Below, piece by piece: positions 35,060 through 42,773 of a stretch of DNA of 64,000 nucleotides (positions are counted from its first letter, which is position 1; each line of letters starts with the position of its first letter). A program made the position numbers and the translations under genes. Source of the DNA: Arthrobacter bambusae (GTDB lineage: Bacteria; Actinomycetota; Actinomycetes; Actinomycetales; Micrococcaceae). The stretch spans positions 155,359 to 219,358 of the forward strand of contig NZ_JAUSSZ010000009.1 of NCBI RefSeq assembly GCF_030812595.1, written 5' to 3'. The notes beneath the pieces were generated by a model, which was not told where the DNA came from, searched no databases, and saw only the letters and a program-made list of their open reading frames with translations.

Positions 35060-35632
35060 ATGACTTCCACCAGTACCACCACCGCTGCCCGTGCCCGCCT
35101 CCTTGAATTGATCAAAGAACTGGCGGTTGTCCGCGGCAAGGTGACTCTTTCCAGCGGTGCCGAGGCGGACTATTACATCGACTTGCGGCGGGTCACCCTC
35201 CACCACGAGGCTTCGAAGCTGGTTGGCCAGGTCATGCTTTCCATGATCGACGACGCCGGAATCGCCGTTGAGTGCGCCGGCGGCCTGACCATGGGCGCAG
35301 ACCCGGTCGGTACGGCCGTGATGCACGCCGCCGCCGACGCCGGCCGCGCGGTTGACGCCTTCGTGGTGCGCAAGGCTCAAAAGTCATACGGGATGGGCCG
35401 CCAAGTAGAAGGCCCCTCGGTGGAGGGCCGCAACGTCGTGGTTCTCGAAGACACGTCCACTACGGGCGGCTCGGCCCTGACCGCCGTCGAAGGCGTCCGC
35501 AAGGCGGGCGGCAACGTCGTGGCCGTGGCCGTCATCGTGGACCGCAACACTGGCGCCAAGGAAAAGATCGAGGCCGAAACCGGCGTGCCGTACCTTTTCG
35601 CCTTCGGGAAGGACGAGCTGGGACTCGACTGA
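35060..35632 (+). CDS. pyrE: Orotate phosphoribosyltransferase
   Basis: 190 residues from ATG 35060; a longer frame starting at 35027 would read back through the likely promoter. The PRPP-binding signature is VVVLEDTSTTGGSALTAVEGVRKAGG, with DYYIDLRRVTLHHEAS and GGLTMGADPVGTAV upstream. It makes OMP from orotate in pyrimidine synthesis. Stands alone here rather than in the pyr operon. Confidence 0.95.
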   Translation: MTSTSTTTAARARLLELIKELAVVRGKVTLSSGAEADYYIDLRRVTLHHEASKLVGQVMLSMIDDAGIAVECAGGLTMGADPVGTAVMHAAADAGRAVDAFVVRKAQKSYGMGRQVEGPSVEGRNVVVLEDTSTTGGSALTAVEGVRKAGGNVVAVAVIVDRNTGAKEKIEAETGVPYLFAFGKDELGLD

Positions 35633-35697
35633 CTCCCAACCGTAGGCGGGTTTGAGGGGGCCGTGTGCCCGTCGGCCGAAAAGCCTAAGCTGGCTGC

Positions 35698-36750
35698 GTG
35701 AACTATCAGGAGGGGAAATTTCCCCGGAAGCAGCAGCGCTGGCAGGATCCGGGCTCGCTTGCCCGGGTCCTCCGGCAAGCCGCCGAACTGAAGAGTTTTT
35801 CCCGACGTTCGTTCCTGATCGGAGCGGGTGCTTCCACAGCCCTCGCGGCGGACATGCTGTTCACCCGCCAGGTCCAGGCGGAACGCCGCATCACCAAGAT
35901 CCTCCCGGTGGGAGACGATTTCGCAGCGTCGTACTACCCCAACTCGAGTTGGATTCTTTTTCCCGGCTACAAAACCAGCTGGGAAGAGGCCCAATGGATC
36001 CTCAACTCGCTCCGCGGTTCCCTGCGGCAGCGGGGCCAGATGGCCGCCGTCGGATACTCCAACCTGGGGTTGGAAGTCGCCGATGTGGCGGACGCCGTGC
36101 TGGACTATGTCAGTGCGCACAAGCTGAACACCCTCTATTTCTATGGACACAGTTTCGGCGGGATGCTGGCCACTGAAGTGGCCGCGCTCCTGCGTGAACG
36201 GAGCGGCGTCAGCGTCAAGCTGATCCTCTTGGATTCTTCGCCGTTCAGTAAGTACGACATCCTCGACCAAAGCTGGTTCGACGGCGTGGTGTTCCTGTAC
36301 GAGAGCGGGTTCCAGGTTCCCTCGGTCCTCCGCGGCGGCTACGAGTTGGGCGAGCGCGTGGTCAATAAGCACGAACGCACGTGGGGGCAGATCTGGGACC
36401 AGACCTTGGAGCAGCTCTCGCCGATCGCGCCGTCGAGTGTGCTGATCCAGAGCGAATCGGATTACATCTACCACTTCGACGGCTCGCGGTTTGTCGACAG
36501 GCTGGGGGACACCCGCATGGCATTCATCGGAAACCCGAATGATGACACGGTGAACTACGCGACGGCCCGGGCCGCGTGGGCCAAGGCATTTCCCCTCAAC
36601 ATCGCGTCCACGGGGCGCAGGACCGACGGCGCACGGCCCGCCCACGCGAGTCCCCAGTGGAATCCCTTTATCTACAATCCGATCATCGAAGACCTGGAGA
36701 ACGAGCTCTTTCCGCTGCCCCGGGCGGGCTCGCGGGTGGTGTTCTACTGA
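35698..36750 (+). CDS. Tat-exported alpha/beta hydrolase (lipase/esterase-like)
   Basis: 350 residues starting at GTG 35698. SRRSFLIGAGASTALAADM (about 35-53) is a twin-arginine signal, unusually preceded by some 34 residues. The mature part has the alpha/beta-hydrolase nucleophile elbow YFYGHSFGGMLATE and a late SESDYIYHFDG segment that may hold the acid. Likely a secreted or membrane-associated esterase of unknown substrate. No signal for a cell-wall anchor. Confidence 0.72.
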   Translation: MNYQEGKFPRKQQRWQDPGSLARVLRQAAELKSFSRRSFLIGAGASTALAADMLFTRQVQAERRITKILPVGDDFAASYYPNSSWILFPGYKTSWEEAQWILNSLRGSLRQRGQMAAVGYSNLGLEVADVADAVLDYVSAHKLNTLYFYGHSFGGMLATEVAALLRERSGVSVKLILLDSSPFSKYDILDQSWFDGVVFLYESGFQVPSVLRGGYELGERVVNKHERTWGQIWDQTLEQLSPIAPSSVLIQSESDYIYHFDGSRFVDRLGDTRMAFIGNPNDDTVNYATARAAWAKAFPLNIASTGRRTDGARPAHASPQWNPFIYNPIIEDLENELFPLPRAGSRVVFY

Positions 36751-36784
36751 CAGCGCTCCCTTGACCAGCGCCCCTGCTAAACCG

Positions 36785-37507
36785 CTACCTGCGCCGCAGT
36801 CCATCCAGTTCGGAACCACTGAGGCCGGCGTCGCGCAAGTAGTCCGCCGCGCTGCCGAACTCGTGCCCGAAACGGTCCAGGAAGTATTCCATCGCGGCCT
36901 CGGGGGACTGGAGCAGCATGAGCGAAGGACTGAAGGACTCCTCCGGAACCTCGGGGACAGCCGACCGCCAGGCTGCTGCCATGGTTGCCAGCATCGTGGG
37001 GAGGGCGGCGGTGCTTGCGGCGTAGTCCGCCACGACGGCCGCGCGCTCAGTGTCCGTCGCGAGGAGTGCCATAGCGGAGACGACGCCCGTGCGGTCTTTG
37101 CCGAGCGAGCAGTGGATGAGCGTCCGTTTTCCTCGAGCGGCGGGGCGCAGCGATTCGGCCACCCAATCCGGGCGGGCCCGTACCCAGCCCAGGTAGAGCT
37201 CACCAAGGTCTTCGGCCGTGTGGATCGATTGGAGGCCGTCCGAGGCGGTACGCGGGTCGAGCGGGTTCTCCACGAGCTCCACTTCATGGTTGGGCACTGC
37301 AGCGTTGGGCTCTGCATTCTTGAGCCCTGAGCCGTTGCCCAGTTGCCACGGAACAATGGCGCGTTCGAATCCGCTCCGGAGATCCACGACAGCCTGGATG
37401 CCATGAAGTTCCAGGAAGGCGGCCGTCGCCGCGGTGTCCATGCCAAACGGCTGGCTGCCCCTCAGAATGCGGCCGCCGGCCAAGGAACGGAGGTTCAGGA
37501 CAGCCAC
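36785..37507 (-). CDS. Tyrosine-protein phosphatase
   Basis: 240 residues. The catalytic loop HCSLGKDRTGVVSAM fits the HCx5R motif of dual-specificity or tyrosine phosphatases, in the KDRTG subtype of the Y_phosphatase3 family. The N-terminus has RILRGSQPFGMD and GIQAVVDLRSGFERA, usual for that family. Cytosolic. It lies 20 bases after the HAD hydrolase stop in the same direction and may share its transcript. Confidence 0.88.
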   Translation of the reverse strand: MAVLNLRSLAGGRILRGSQPFGMDTAATAAFLELHGIQAVVDLRSGFERAIVPWQLGNGSGLKNAEPNAAVPNHEVELVENPLDPRTASDGLQSIHTAEDLGELYLGWVRARPDWVAESLRPAARGKRTLIHCSLGKDRTGVVSAMALLATDTERAAVVADYAASTAALPTMLATMAAAWRSAVPEVPEESFSPSLMLLQSPEAAMEYFLDRFGHEFGSAADYLRDAGLSGSELDGLRRR

Positions 37508-37527
37508 GGCACCGATGCCCCTTCTGC

Positions 37528-38358
37528 CTAGATCTGGTTCTTGAGGTCCGCTACCGAGTTCAGGACCTGGTTCGGCCGGAACGGGAAGGCGGCGATGTCC
37601 TCGCGCTGGGTGATGCCGCTGAGAACCAGGACGGTGTGCAGCCCGGCTTCCATGCCCGCGATGATGTCGGTGTCCATGCGGTCACCGATCATTGCCGTGG
37701 TCTCGGAGTGGGCGTCGATCTGGTTCATCGCGGAACGGAACATCATGGGGTTCGGCTTGCCCACGATGTAGGGTTCGCGGCCGGTCGCCTTGGAGATGAG
37801 TGCGGCGATGGCGCCGGTGGCGGGCATCGGTCCGTCCTTCGATGGTCCGGTGGCATCCGGGTTGGTGGCGATAAAACGCGCCCCGGCGAGAATCAGCCGG
37901 ATGGCCATGGTGATCGCTTCGAAGGAGTAGGTGCGGGTCTCACCGAGCACCACGAAGTCCGGGTTCTGGTCGGTGAGGATGAAGCCGGCCTCGTGCAACG
38001 CCGTCGTCAGTCCTGCCTCACCGATGGTGTAAGCGCGATTCCCCGACTCCGAGCCCTGTACCTGGTCCTTGAGGAATTGTGCCGTGGCCAGGGCCGACGT
38101 CCAGATGTTCTCTTCCGGGATTTCGAGGCCGGAGGAGCTCAGCCGGGCTGCCAGGTCCCGCGGGGTGAAGATGGAGTTGTTGGTGAGGACGAGGAATCGC
38201 TTGGAGGTGTCCACCCAACGTTGGATCAGTTCAGCCGCTCCGGGCACCGCCTGGTTTTCGTGGACCAGGACACCGTCCATATCCGTGAGCCAGCATTCGA
38301 TTTCGTGTCCGCTGCGGTAAAGGTTTGGGCTCGTCGGGACCTCGGGTGCGTTCTCCAT
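37528..38358 (-). CDS. HAD-IIA family sugar-phosphatase (NagD-like)
   Basis: 276 residues from ATG 38358, chosen for GGAGGAAAAGC before it; a longer start adds 15 residues without a site. HAD motif I is CWLTDMDGVLVHE, motif II LVLTNNS, motif III around GKPNPMMFRSA and motif IV MIGDRMDTDIIAGMEAGL, with the large C2 cap of the IIA class. It dephosphorylates small phosphate esters; the physiological substrate is not known. Confidence 0.9.
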   Translation of the reverse strand: MENAPEVPTSPNLYRSGHEIECWLTDMDGVLVHENQAVPGAAELIQRWVDTSKRFLVLTNNSIFTPRDLAARLSSSGLEIPEENIWTSALATAQFLKDQVQGSESGNRAYTIGEAGLTTALHEAGFILTDQNPDFVVLGETRTYSFEAITMAIRLILAGARFIATNPDATGPSKDGPMPATGAIAALISKATGREPYIVGKPNPMMFRSAMNQIDAHSETTAMIGDRMDTDIIAGMEAGLHTVLVLSGITQREDIAAFPFRPNQVLNSVADLKNQI

Positions 38359-38463
38359 GCTTTTCCTCCGCGTATTGGCTGCTTCTCGCCCCAAGTCTTT
38401 CATCTTTCGGTCTCCGAGACACCCGGAGTCCTGCGTGACGGCGCCCCGGGCTAGGGTTGAGGA

Positions 38464-39165
38464 GTGAATGACCGGCCCCAGAATCCTGCCCCTACTGAGT
38501 CCACTGCTTTCCCGTCTCCTGTCGCCCCCGCCGAGGGCGGGTCAGAAGCGAAACCCGAGGTCGGCGTCGGGCCCTGGCAAGGCGACTGGCCGGAAGGTGA
38601 GCACTGGGACCCGGACTTGCTTGCGGACGGGGACCGGCGGAACGTCGTGGACAAGTACCGGTACTGGAAGCACGAAGCGATCGTCGCGGACCTGGACGCC
38701 CACCGGCACGATTTCCACATTGCCATTGAGAACTGGCAGCACGACCTGAACATCGGCACGGTGGTGCGAACCGCCAACGCGTTTCTCGCCAAAGAAGTCC
38801 ACATCATCGGACGACGCCGGTGGAACCGTCGCGGGGCCATGGTCACCGACCGGTACCAGCACGTCCGCCACCACCCCACCGTGGAGGACTTCGTGGCGTG
38901 GGCGCAGGAGGAAGGGCTGGCGATCATCGGCATCGACATCTTCCCCGACTCCGTGCCGCTGGAAACCTACGACCTTCCGCGCAACTGCGTGCTCGTGTTC
39001 GGGCAGGAGGGTCCCGGCCTGACGCCGGAGGTGCACGACGCCGCCGTCGCAACGCTGTCGATCGAGCAGTACGGTTCCACACGCTCCATGAACGCCGCGT
39101 CGGCCGCAGCCATTGCAATGCACGCCTGGATCCGCCGGCACAACTTCGGCCAGCGGGTCTCCTGA
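38464..39165 (+). CDS. SPOUT (TrmH/SpoU family) RNA methyltransferase
   Basis: 233 residues from GTG 38464. After a Pro/Ser-rich start of about 45 residues the SPOUT domain shows the three SpoU motifs: NLNIGTVVRTANAF, LVFGQEGPGLTPEVHD and EQYGSTRSMNAASAAAIAMHAW. It 2'-O-methylates a ribose in tRNA or rRNA using SAM, with a trefoil-knot active site. The exact RNA target cannot be read. It ends just before palindrome A1. Confidence 0.9.
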   Translation: MNDRPQNPAPTESTAFPSPVAPAEGGSEAKPEVGVGPWQGDWPEGEHWDPDLLADGDRRNVVDKYRYWKHEAIVADLDAHRHDFHIAIENWQHDLNIGTVVRTANAFLAKEVHIIGRRRWNRRGAMVTDRYQHVRHHPTVEDFVAWAQEEGLAIIGIDIFPDSVPLETYDLPRNCVLVFGQEGPGLTPEVHDAAVATLSIEQYGSTRSMNAASAAAIAMHAWIRRHNFGQRVS

Positions 39166-39167
39166 GC

Positions 39168-39228
39168 GCCGAGTTGGCACTTCGCGGCAGTCCTCGGAAG
39201 CGACATTGCCGCGAACTGCCATCTCGGC
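39168..39228. repeat. Palindromic element of family A, copy A1 (left flank of nuclease cassette A)
   Basis: Arms at 39168-39189 (GCCGAGTTGGCACTTCGCGG...) and 39207-39228 are 22 bases with two mismatches, around a 17-base spacer. The element is nearly identical as a direct repeat to A2 at 40219-40275 (spacers differ at three of 17 bases). It starts two bases after the RNA methylase stop codon. Confidence 0.9.
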
Positions 39229-39247
39229 ACGTCGTCGCGCCGTGACC

Positions 39248-39256
39248 TGTGGATAA
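39248..39256. promoter_or_regulatory. DnaA-box-like motif TGTGGATAA upstream of nuclease gene A
   Basis: TGTGGATAA is the exact complement of the DnaA box TTATCCACA, within the longer shared string CTGTGGATAACT. It ends 37 bases before the start codon of the nuclease gene. The paralogous cassette has the same string 39 bases before its start. It may be a DnaA site or the -35 part of a promoter. Confidence 0.65.
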
Positions 39257-39293
39257 CTCTCCATGGACCCCGGCGAATCGGCAAGAATGGGGC

Positions 39294-40226
39294 ATGCGAA
39301 GGGCTCCGCTTCCCCATCACCTGACTACGGGATCCTTTGCCCTCCGTGCCTCGGACAAGGCCGGAATCAGCCGAACACGTACCCGGGCAAAGGACTTGGC
39401 CACGATTTCGCGCGGCATTCGGATGCCCCTGGATTCCGGGGCGAAGGGCGCCACGGCCTTGCGGGCCTACACGGATCTGGACGACACCTCGTTCCTGACC
39501 CACGTCTCGGCAGCCCGGGTGTGGGGCGCGGCCCTGGCGTGGCGACTCGGAGAAGATTGGCGCGTCCATATATCCCGGCGGCCAGGATTCAGCACGCCCC
39601 GCAGGGTGAATGTGGTGGGCCACTTACTGACCTTCCTCCCCGGTGAGCTGGTGGAGTACGACGGCGTCAGGCTCACCTCGCCCGCGAGGACCTGGCTTGA
39701 CTTGGCTTCGATGGCGAGGGTGGACGAGCTGGTCATTGCGGGAGACTCCTTGGTATGTTCCCACGGACCCGAATTTCCGGCACCGCGTGAGGCCGTGTGT
39801 AGCATCGATGATCTGCAGGCGATGGTTGAAAGTCACCCGGGCATCAGGGGAGTCCGACTGGCCAGGGCTGCCCTCGATTTGGTCCGTGTCGGTTCGGATT
39901 CTCCTCCGGAGACCATGCTGCGCCTGGCCCTCGTGCGGGCCGGCCTCCCCGAACCGGCGTTGAACCACGTGTTGTGGGGTATCCATGGAGCTCCGGTTCT
40001 TTGGCCTGATGCGGCCTACGTGCAGGAGCGCGTAGCAATCCAGTACGACGGCGCTGGCCATGGTGAAACCGGACAGTACCTGAGCGACATCCGGCGGGAG
40101 AACCTGACGCGCGAGTACGGCTGGCTTGAGGTGCGCGTGTCCAAAGACGATCTCAAAGGGGACCGGCCCGCCGTCGTGCCCAAGGTTCTGGCAGCGCTGA
40201 AAAGCCGCGGCTGGCAATCGAGTTGA
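39294..40226 (+). CDS. DUF559/Vsr-like nuclease-domain protein, cassette A
   Basis: 310 residues from ATG 39294; the earlier in-frame GTG at 39249 would start inside the TGTGGATAA motif. The N-terminal part resembles AbiEi-type regulators (LTHVSAARVWG, SPARTWLDLA). The C-terminal PD-(D/E)xK-like domain shows SDSPPET with E206, WPDAAY with D239 and VAIQYDGAGH with Q250 and H256. The family usually has Glu where Q250 stands, so catalysis may be weakened. It is paralogous to 55415-56359 along its length and lies exactly between palindromes A1 and A2; its stop codon lies inside A2. Function unknown: nuclease of a mobile or antitoxin-like system. Confidence 0.8.
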   Translation: MRRAPLPHHLTTGSFALRASDKAGISRTRTRAKDLATISRGIRMPLDSGAKGATALRAYTDLDDTSFLTHVSAARVWGAALAWRLGEDWRVHISRRPGFSTPRRVNVVGHLLTFLPGELVEYDGVRLTSPARTWLDLASMARVDELVIAGDSLVCSHGPEFPAPREAVCSIDDLQAMVESHPGIRGVRLARAALDLVRVGSDSPPETMLRLALVRAGLPEPALNHVLWGIHGAPVLWPDAAYVQERVAIQYDGAGHGETGQYLSDIRRENLTREYGWLEVRVSKDDLKGDRPAVVPKVLAALKSRGWQSS

Positions 40227-40275
40227 CACTTCGCGGCAGTCCTGGGCAGCCACATTGCCGCGAAGTGCCATCTCG
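40219..40275. repeat. Palindromic element of family A, copy A2 (right flank of nuclease cassette A)
   Basis: Arms at 40219-40238 and 40256-40275, 20 bases with two mismatches around a 17-base spacer. The left arm begins inside the last codons of the nuclease gene (stop TGA at 40224-40226). It is a near-exact direct repeat of A1. Confidence 0.9.
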
Positions 40276-40414
40276 GCGAAACGTCCGCAAGTGTTACCCG
40301 TCTCCGTGACCGGAAACACGGTGCCGGATTCGAAGTCGCTAGGATGGTGCCTAGCCGTATAGGTCTACTCCAGGGTCAAAAAACCCACAGACGAAAATCA
40401 GCATAGGAGTCAGC

Positions 40415-41434
40415 ATGCCCATCGCAACCCCAGAGATTTACTCCGAAATGATCGACCGCGCGAAGGCCGGCGGCTTCGCGTTTCCGGCAGTGAACGTCAC
40501 CTCGTCGCAGACCCTGAACGCCGCCATCCGCGGCTTTGCCGAGGCCGAATCGGACGGCATCATCCAGGTCTCCACCGGTGGTGCGGCTTACTGGTCCGGC
40601 GCATCCGTCAAGGACATGGTTGCCGGCTCCTTGGGCTTCGCGGCTTTCGCCCGCGAGGTCGCCAAGAACTACAACGTGAACATCGCCCTGCACACGGACC
40701 ACTGCCCGCAGGACAAGCTGGCTGATTTCGTCCTCCCGCTGCTGGCTGCTTCCGAGGAAGCCGTCAAGGCCGGCAAGGACCCCATCTTCAACTCGCACAT
40801 GTGGGACGGCTCGCACGAGACGTTGGAAGACAACTTGCGCATCGGCCGCGAACTCCTGGAGCGCGCTGCCGCCGCCAAGATCATCCTCGAAGTTGAAATC
40901 GGGACGGTCGGCGGGGAGGAAGACGGCGTCGAGAACGAGATCAACGAGAAGCTTTACACCACCACGGAAGACGCCCTCGCCACCATCGAGGCCCTCGGCG
41001 CCGGCGAGAACGGCCGCTACCTCACCGCCTTGACCTTCGGCAACGTCCACGGCGTGTACAAGCCGGGCAACGTCAAGCTGCGTCCCGAACTGCTCAAGCA
41101 GATCCAGGCCGAGGTAGGCGCCAAGATCGGCAAGACCAACCCGTTCGACCTCGTCTTCCACGGCGGCTCCGGCTCCACCGAGCAGGAAATCGCGGATGCC
41201 GTTTCCTACGGCGTCATCAAGATGAACATCGACACCGATACCCAGTACGCGTTCACCCGCCCTGTTGCCGGCCACATGTTCTCGAACTACGACGGCGTCC
41301 TGAAGGTCGACGGCGAAATGGGCAACAAGAAGGCCTACGACCCCCGCGTCTGGGGAGCCTCCGCAGAGGCCGGCATGTCCGCCCGCGTCGTGGAAGCCGC
41401 AAAGCAGCTCGGCTCGGTAGGCAAGACCTTCTAA
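40415..41434 (+). CDS. fbaA: Class II fructose-bisphosphate aldolase
   Basis: 339 residues. Zinc-binding HTDHC is in IALHTDHCPQDKL, with LTFGNVHGVYKPGN and FDLVFHGGSGSTEQEI carrying the remaining metal ligands and phosphate loop. It cleaves fructose-1,6-bisphosphate to two triose phosphates in glycolysis and runs the reverse in gluconeogenesis. Length and sequence fit the long class IIA form of Actinobacteria. The next gene overlaps its stop by one base. Confidence 0.96.
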   Translation: MPIATPEIYSEMIDRAKAGGFAFPAVNVTSSQTLNAAIRGFAEAESDGIIQVSTGGAAYWSGASVKDMVAGSLGFAAFAREVAKNYNVNIALHTDHCPQDKLADFVLPLLAASEEAVKAGKDPIFNSHMWDGSHETLEDNLRIGRELLERAAAAKIILEVEIGTVGGEEDGVENEINEKLYTTTEDALATIEALGAGENGRYLTALTFGNVHGVYKPGNVKLRPELLKQIQAEVGAKIGKTNPFDLVFHGGSGSTEQEIADAVSYGVIKMNIDTDTQYAFTRPVAGHMFSNYDGVLKVDGEMGNKKAYDPRVWGASAEAGMSARVVEAAKQLGSVGKTF

Positions 41435-41853
41435 TGTCCGATGAATTCCGCAAGAACCTGATGGGCCCTGAGCCGACGCTCCTGCCCGCCGAGACCGAGG
41501 TGTACCAGCACCTTGCCTTGGGGCAGGAGGCCCTGGACCTCGTGGCGAAGTACCCCACGTCTTCGCTGCTGTGGGCGATCCTGGCCGAGGAAGCCTGGGC
41601 CGAGGGCCGGACCATCGATTCCTACGCGTATGCCCGTGTGGGTTACCACCGGGGACTGGACTCCCTGCGCCGCAACGGTTGGCGCGGCGTCGGGCCCATC
41701 CCGTGGGAGCACGAACCCAACAGGGGATTCCTGCGCGCTTTGTACTCCCTCGGCCGGGCATCCGCGGCCATCGGCGAAGCTGAGGAACCGGAGCGGATTG
41801 AGAAGTTCCTGAACGACTCCGATCCCGCCGCGAAGGCAGCGATCGAAGGCTAA
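41434..41853 (+). CDS. DUF3151 family protein
   Basis: 139 residues; ATG shares a base with the fbaA stop (TAATG), so the two are coupled. The central segment LLWAILAEEAWAEGRTIDSYAYARVGYHRGLDSLRRNGWRG is the conserved core of DUF3151, an all-helical actinobacterial family that is usually next to fbaA. Function unknown. Confidence 0.88.
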   Translation: MSDEFRKNLMGPEPTLLPAETEVYQHLALGQEALDLVAKYPTSSLLWAILAEEAWAEGRTIDSYAYARVGYHRGLDSLRRNGWRGVGPIPWEHEPNRGFLRALYSLGRASAAIGEAEEPERIEKFLNDSDPAAKAAIEG

Positions 41854-41871
41854 GGCAACTGAATTAAACGC

Positions 41872-41909
41872 CGACGGCGGCCGCCCAGTAAGGTGGGCGG
41901 CCGCCGTCG
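41872..41909. terminator. Bidirectional terminator, 16-bp perfect stem
   Basis: CGACGGCGGCCGCCCA (41872-41887) pairs with 41894-41909 around a six-base loop, between the convergent DUF3151 and UDG-like genes. Confidence 0.9.
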
Positions 41910-41933
41910 TGCTTCCAGCTGGGCTGGCGGAAC

Positions 41934-42566
41934 TTAGGAGACCGGGGTGAGGCCTGTCCGGGCCATGGCCTCGGCGTAGGCCTTGTGGATAAGGTCCAAA
42001 AACTCCTGCTGCCGCGTGGGGGAGCCAGCGAAGGAGCGCCCACCCAGCGAGCGGACCTTGAACGTCTTGAAACCACGGCGGTGGATGCTCTGCGGCGCGG
42101 CCTTCATGAGCTGGTCCGCCAAACGATGGGCTTCATTGCCGTGGGCCACGAGCGCGGATGTGCGCGGAGCGATCGCCAGGAGGCGCAGGAGCGGCTTGAG
42201 GCCTTCGGTGATGTTGGCGGGCGTCAGCTTGCCCGGCTCGCCGTCGGGCTCGATCCACGGGTAGACGTTCCACGGCATCATGAGTTCAGGACGCAGGCCC
42301 AATTGCCACTGCATTCCCACCATGCGGGTGGTGGCATCCGCATCGCCCGGGACGATGAAGCCCGAGCCCGTCGTAGTGCGGGTGTTGGAGAAAAGGCTGA
42401 TGATGCGGCATTCGTCGACGCTGTGCGCGGGATCTACGTAGAGGACTTCGCTGCCGGGCTTCTGTTCCTTGAGGGAATCGCAAAGCTCCGTGACCTCGGC
42501 GATGTGGGGTTCGGAACGTCGGTTCCAGAGCTGCTCTTCGGTTAATTCAATCGCCAGGTCTTGCAT
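41934..42566 (-). CDS. Uracil-DNA-glycosylase-like protein
   Basis: 210 residues, cytosolic. MQWQLGLRPELMMPWNVYPW looks like the LNxxP-type substrate loop of the uracil-DNA glycosylase superfamily, and TSALVAHGNEAHRLADQL could match its second motif (GxxA). The rest of the fold is not clear to me, so the call is tentative; it could be a divergent glycosylase or a fold relative without that activity. Single gene with strong terminators on its 3' side. Confidence 0.5.
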   Translation of the reverse strand: MQDLAIELTEEQLWNRRSEPHIAEVTELCDSLKEQKPGSEVLYVDPAHSVDECRIISLFSNTRTTTGSGFIVPGDADATTRMVGMQWQLGLRPELMMPWNVYPWIEPDGEPGKLTPANITEGLKPLLRLLAIAPRTSALVAHGNEAHRLADQLMKAAPQSIHRRGFKTFKVRSLGGRSFAGSPTRQQEFLDLIHKAYAEAMARTGLTPVS

Positions 42567-42721
42567 ACGGGCTTGGGTCTCCTACGTGTAGCTAGGCGCA
42601 TTTATCCGGCGGGGAGCGGTTGGCCCGACCGGCCGGAATGGGTGCATGTTGGGGGCCGCTCAACTCTACCGGAACGGCGGCGGGAATGAACGGGCCGCGC
42701 ATCAAGCCGCACGTTAACGTA

Positions 42722-42760
42722 AAACGGCACCGTCCCGATGGATGCGGGACGGTGCCGTTT
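42722..42760 (-). terminator. Terminator after the phosphoesterase gene
   Basis: AAACGGCACCGTCCCG (42722-42737) pairs perfectly with 42745-42760 around ATGGATG. On the minus strand it follows the phosphoesterase stop by 13 bases; the pair ends in three A/T pairs at the base of the stem. Confidence 0.88.
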
Positions 42761-42773
42761 CGACAAGAGCCTG

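Noticed and set aside
39249..39293. Longer start of nuclease gene A at GTG 39249
   Set aside because: This GTG is part of the TGTGGATAA motif shared with cassette B, where the equivalent position lies well outside the gene.
39168..40275. Cassette A as a classical insertion sequence
   Set aside because: The flanking elements are direct copies that are each internally palindromic, not a single pair of terminal inverted repeats. No DDE or HUH transposase motif is present and I see no clear target-site duplication.
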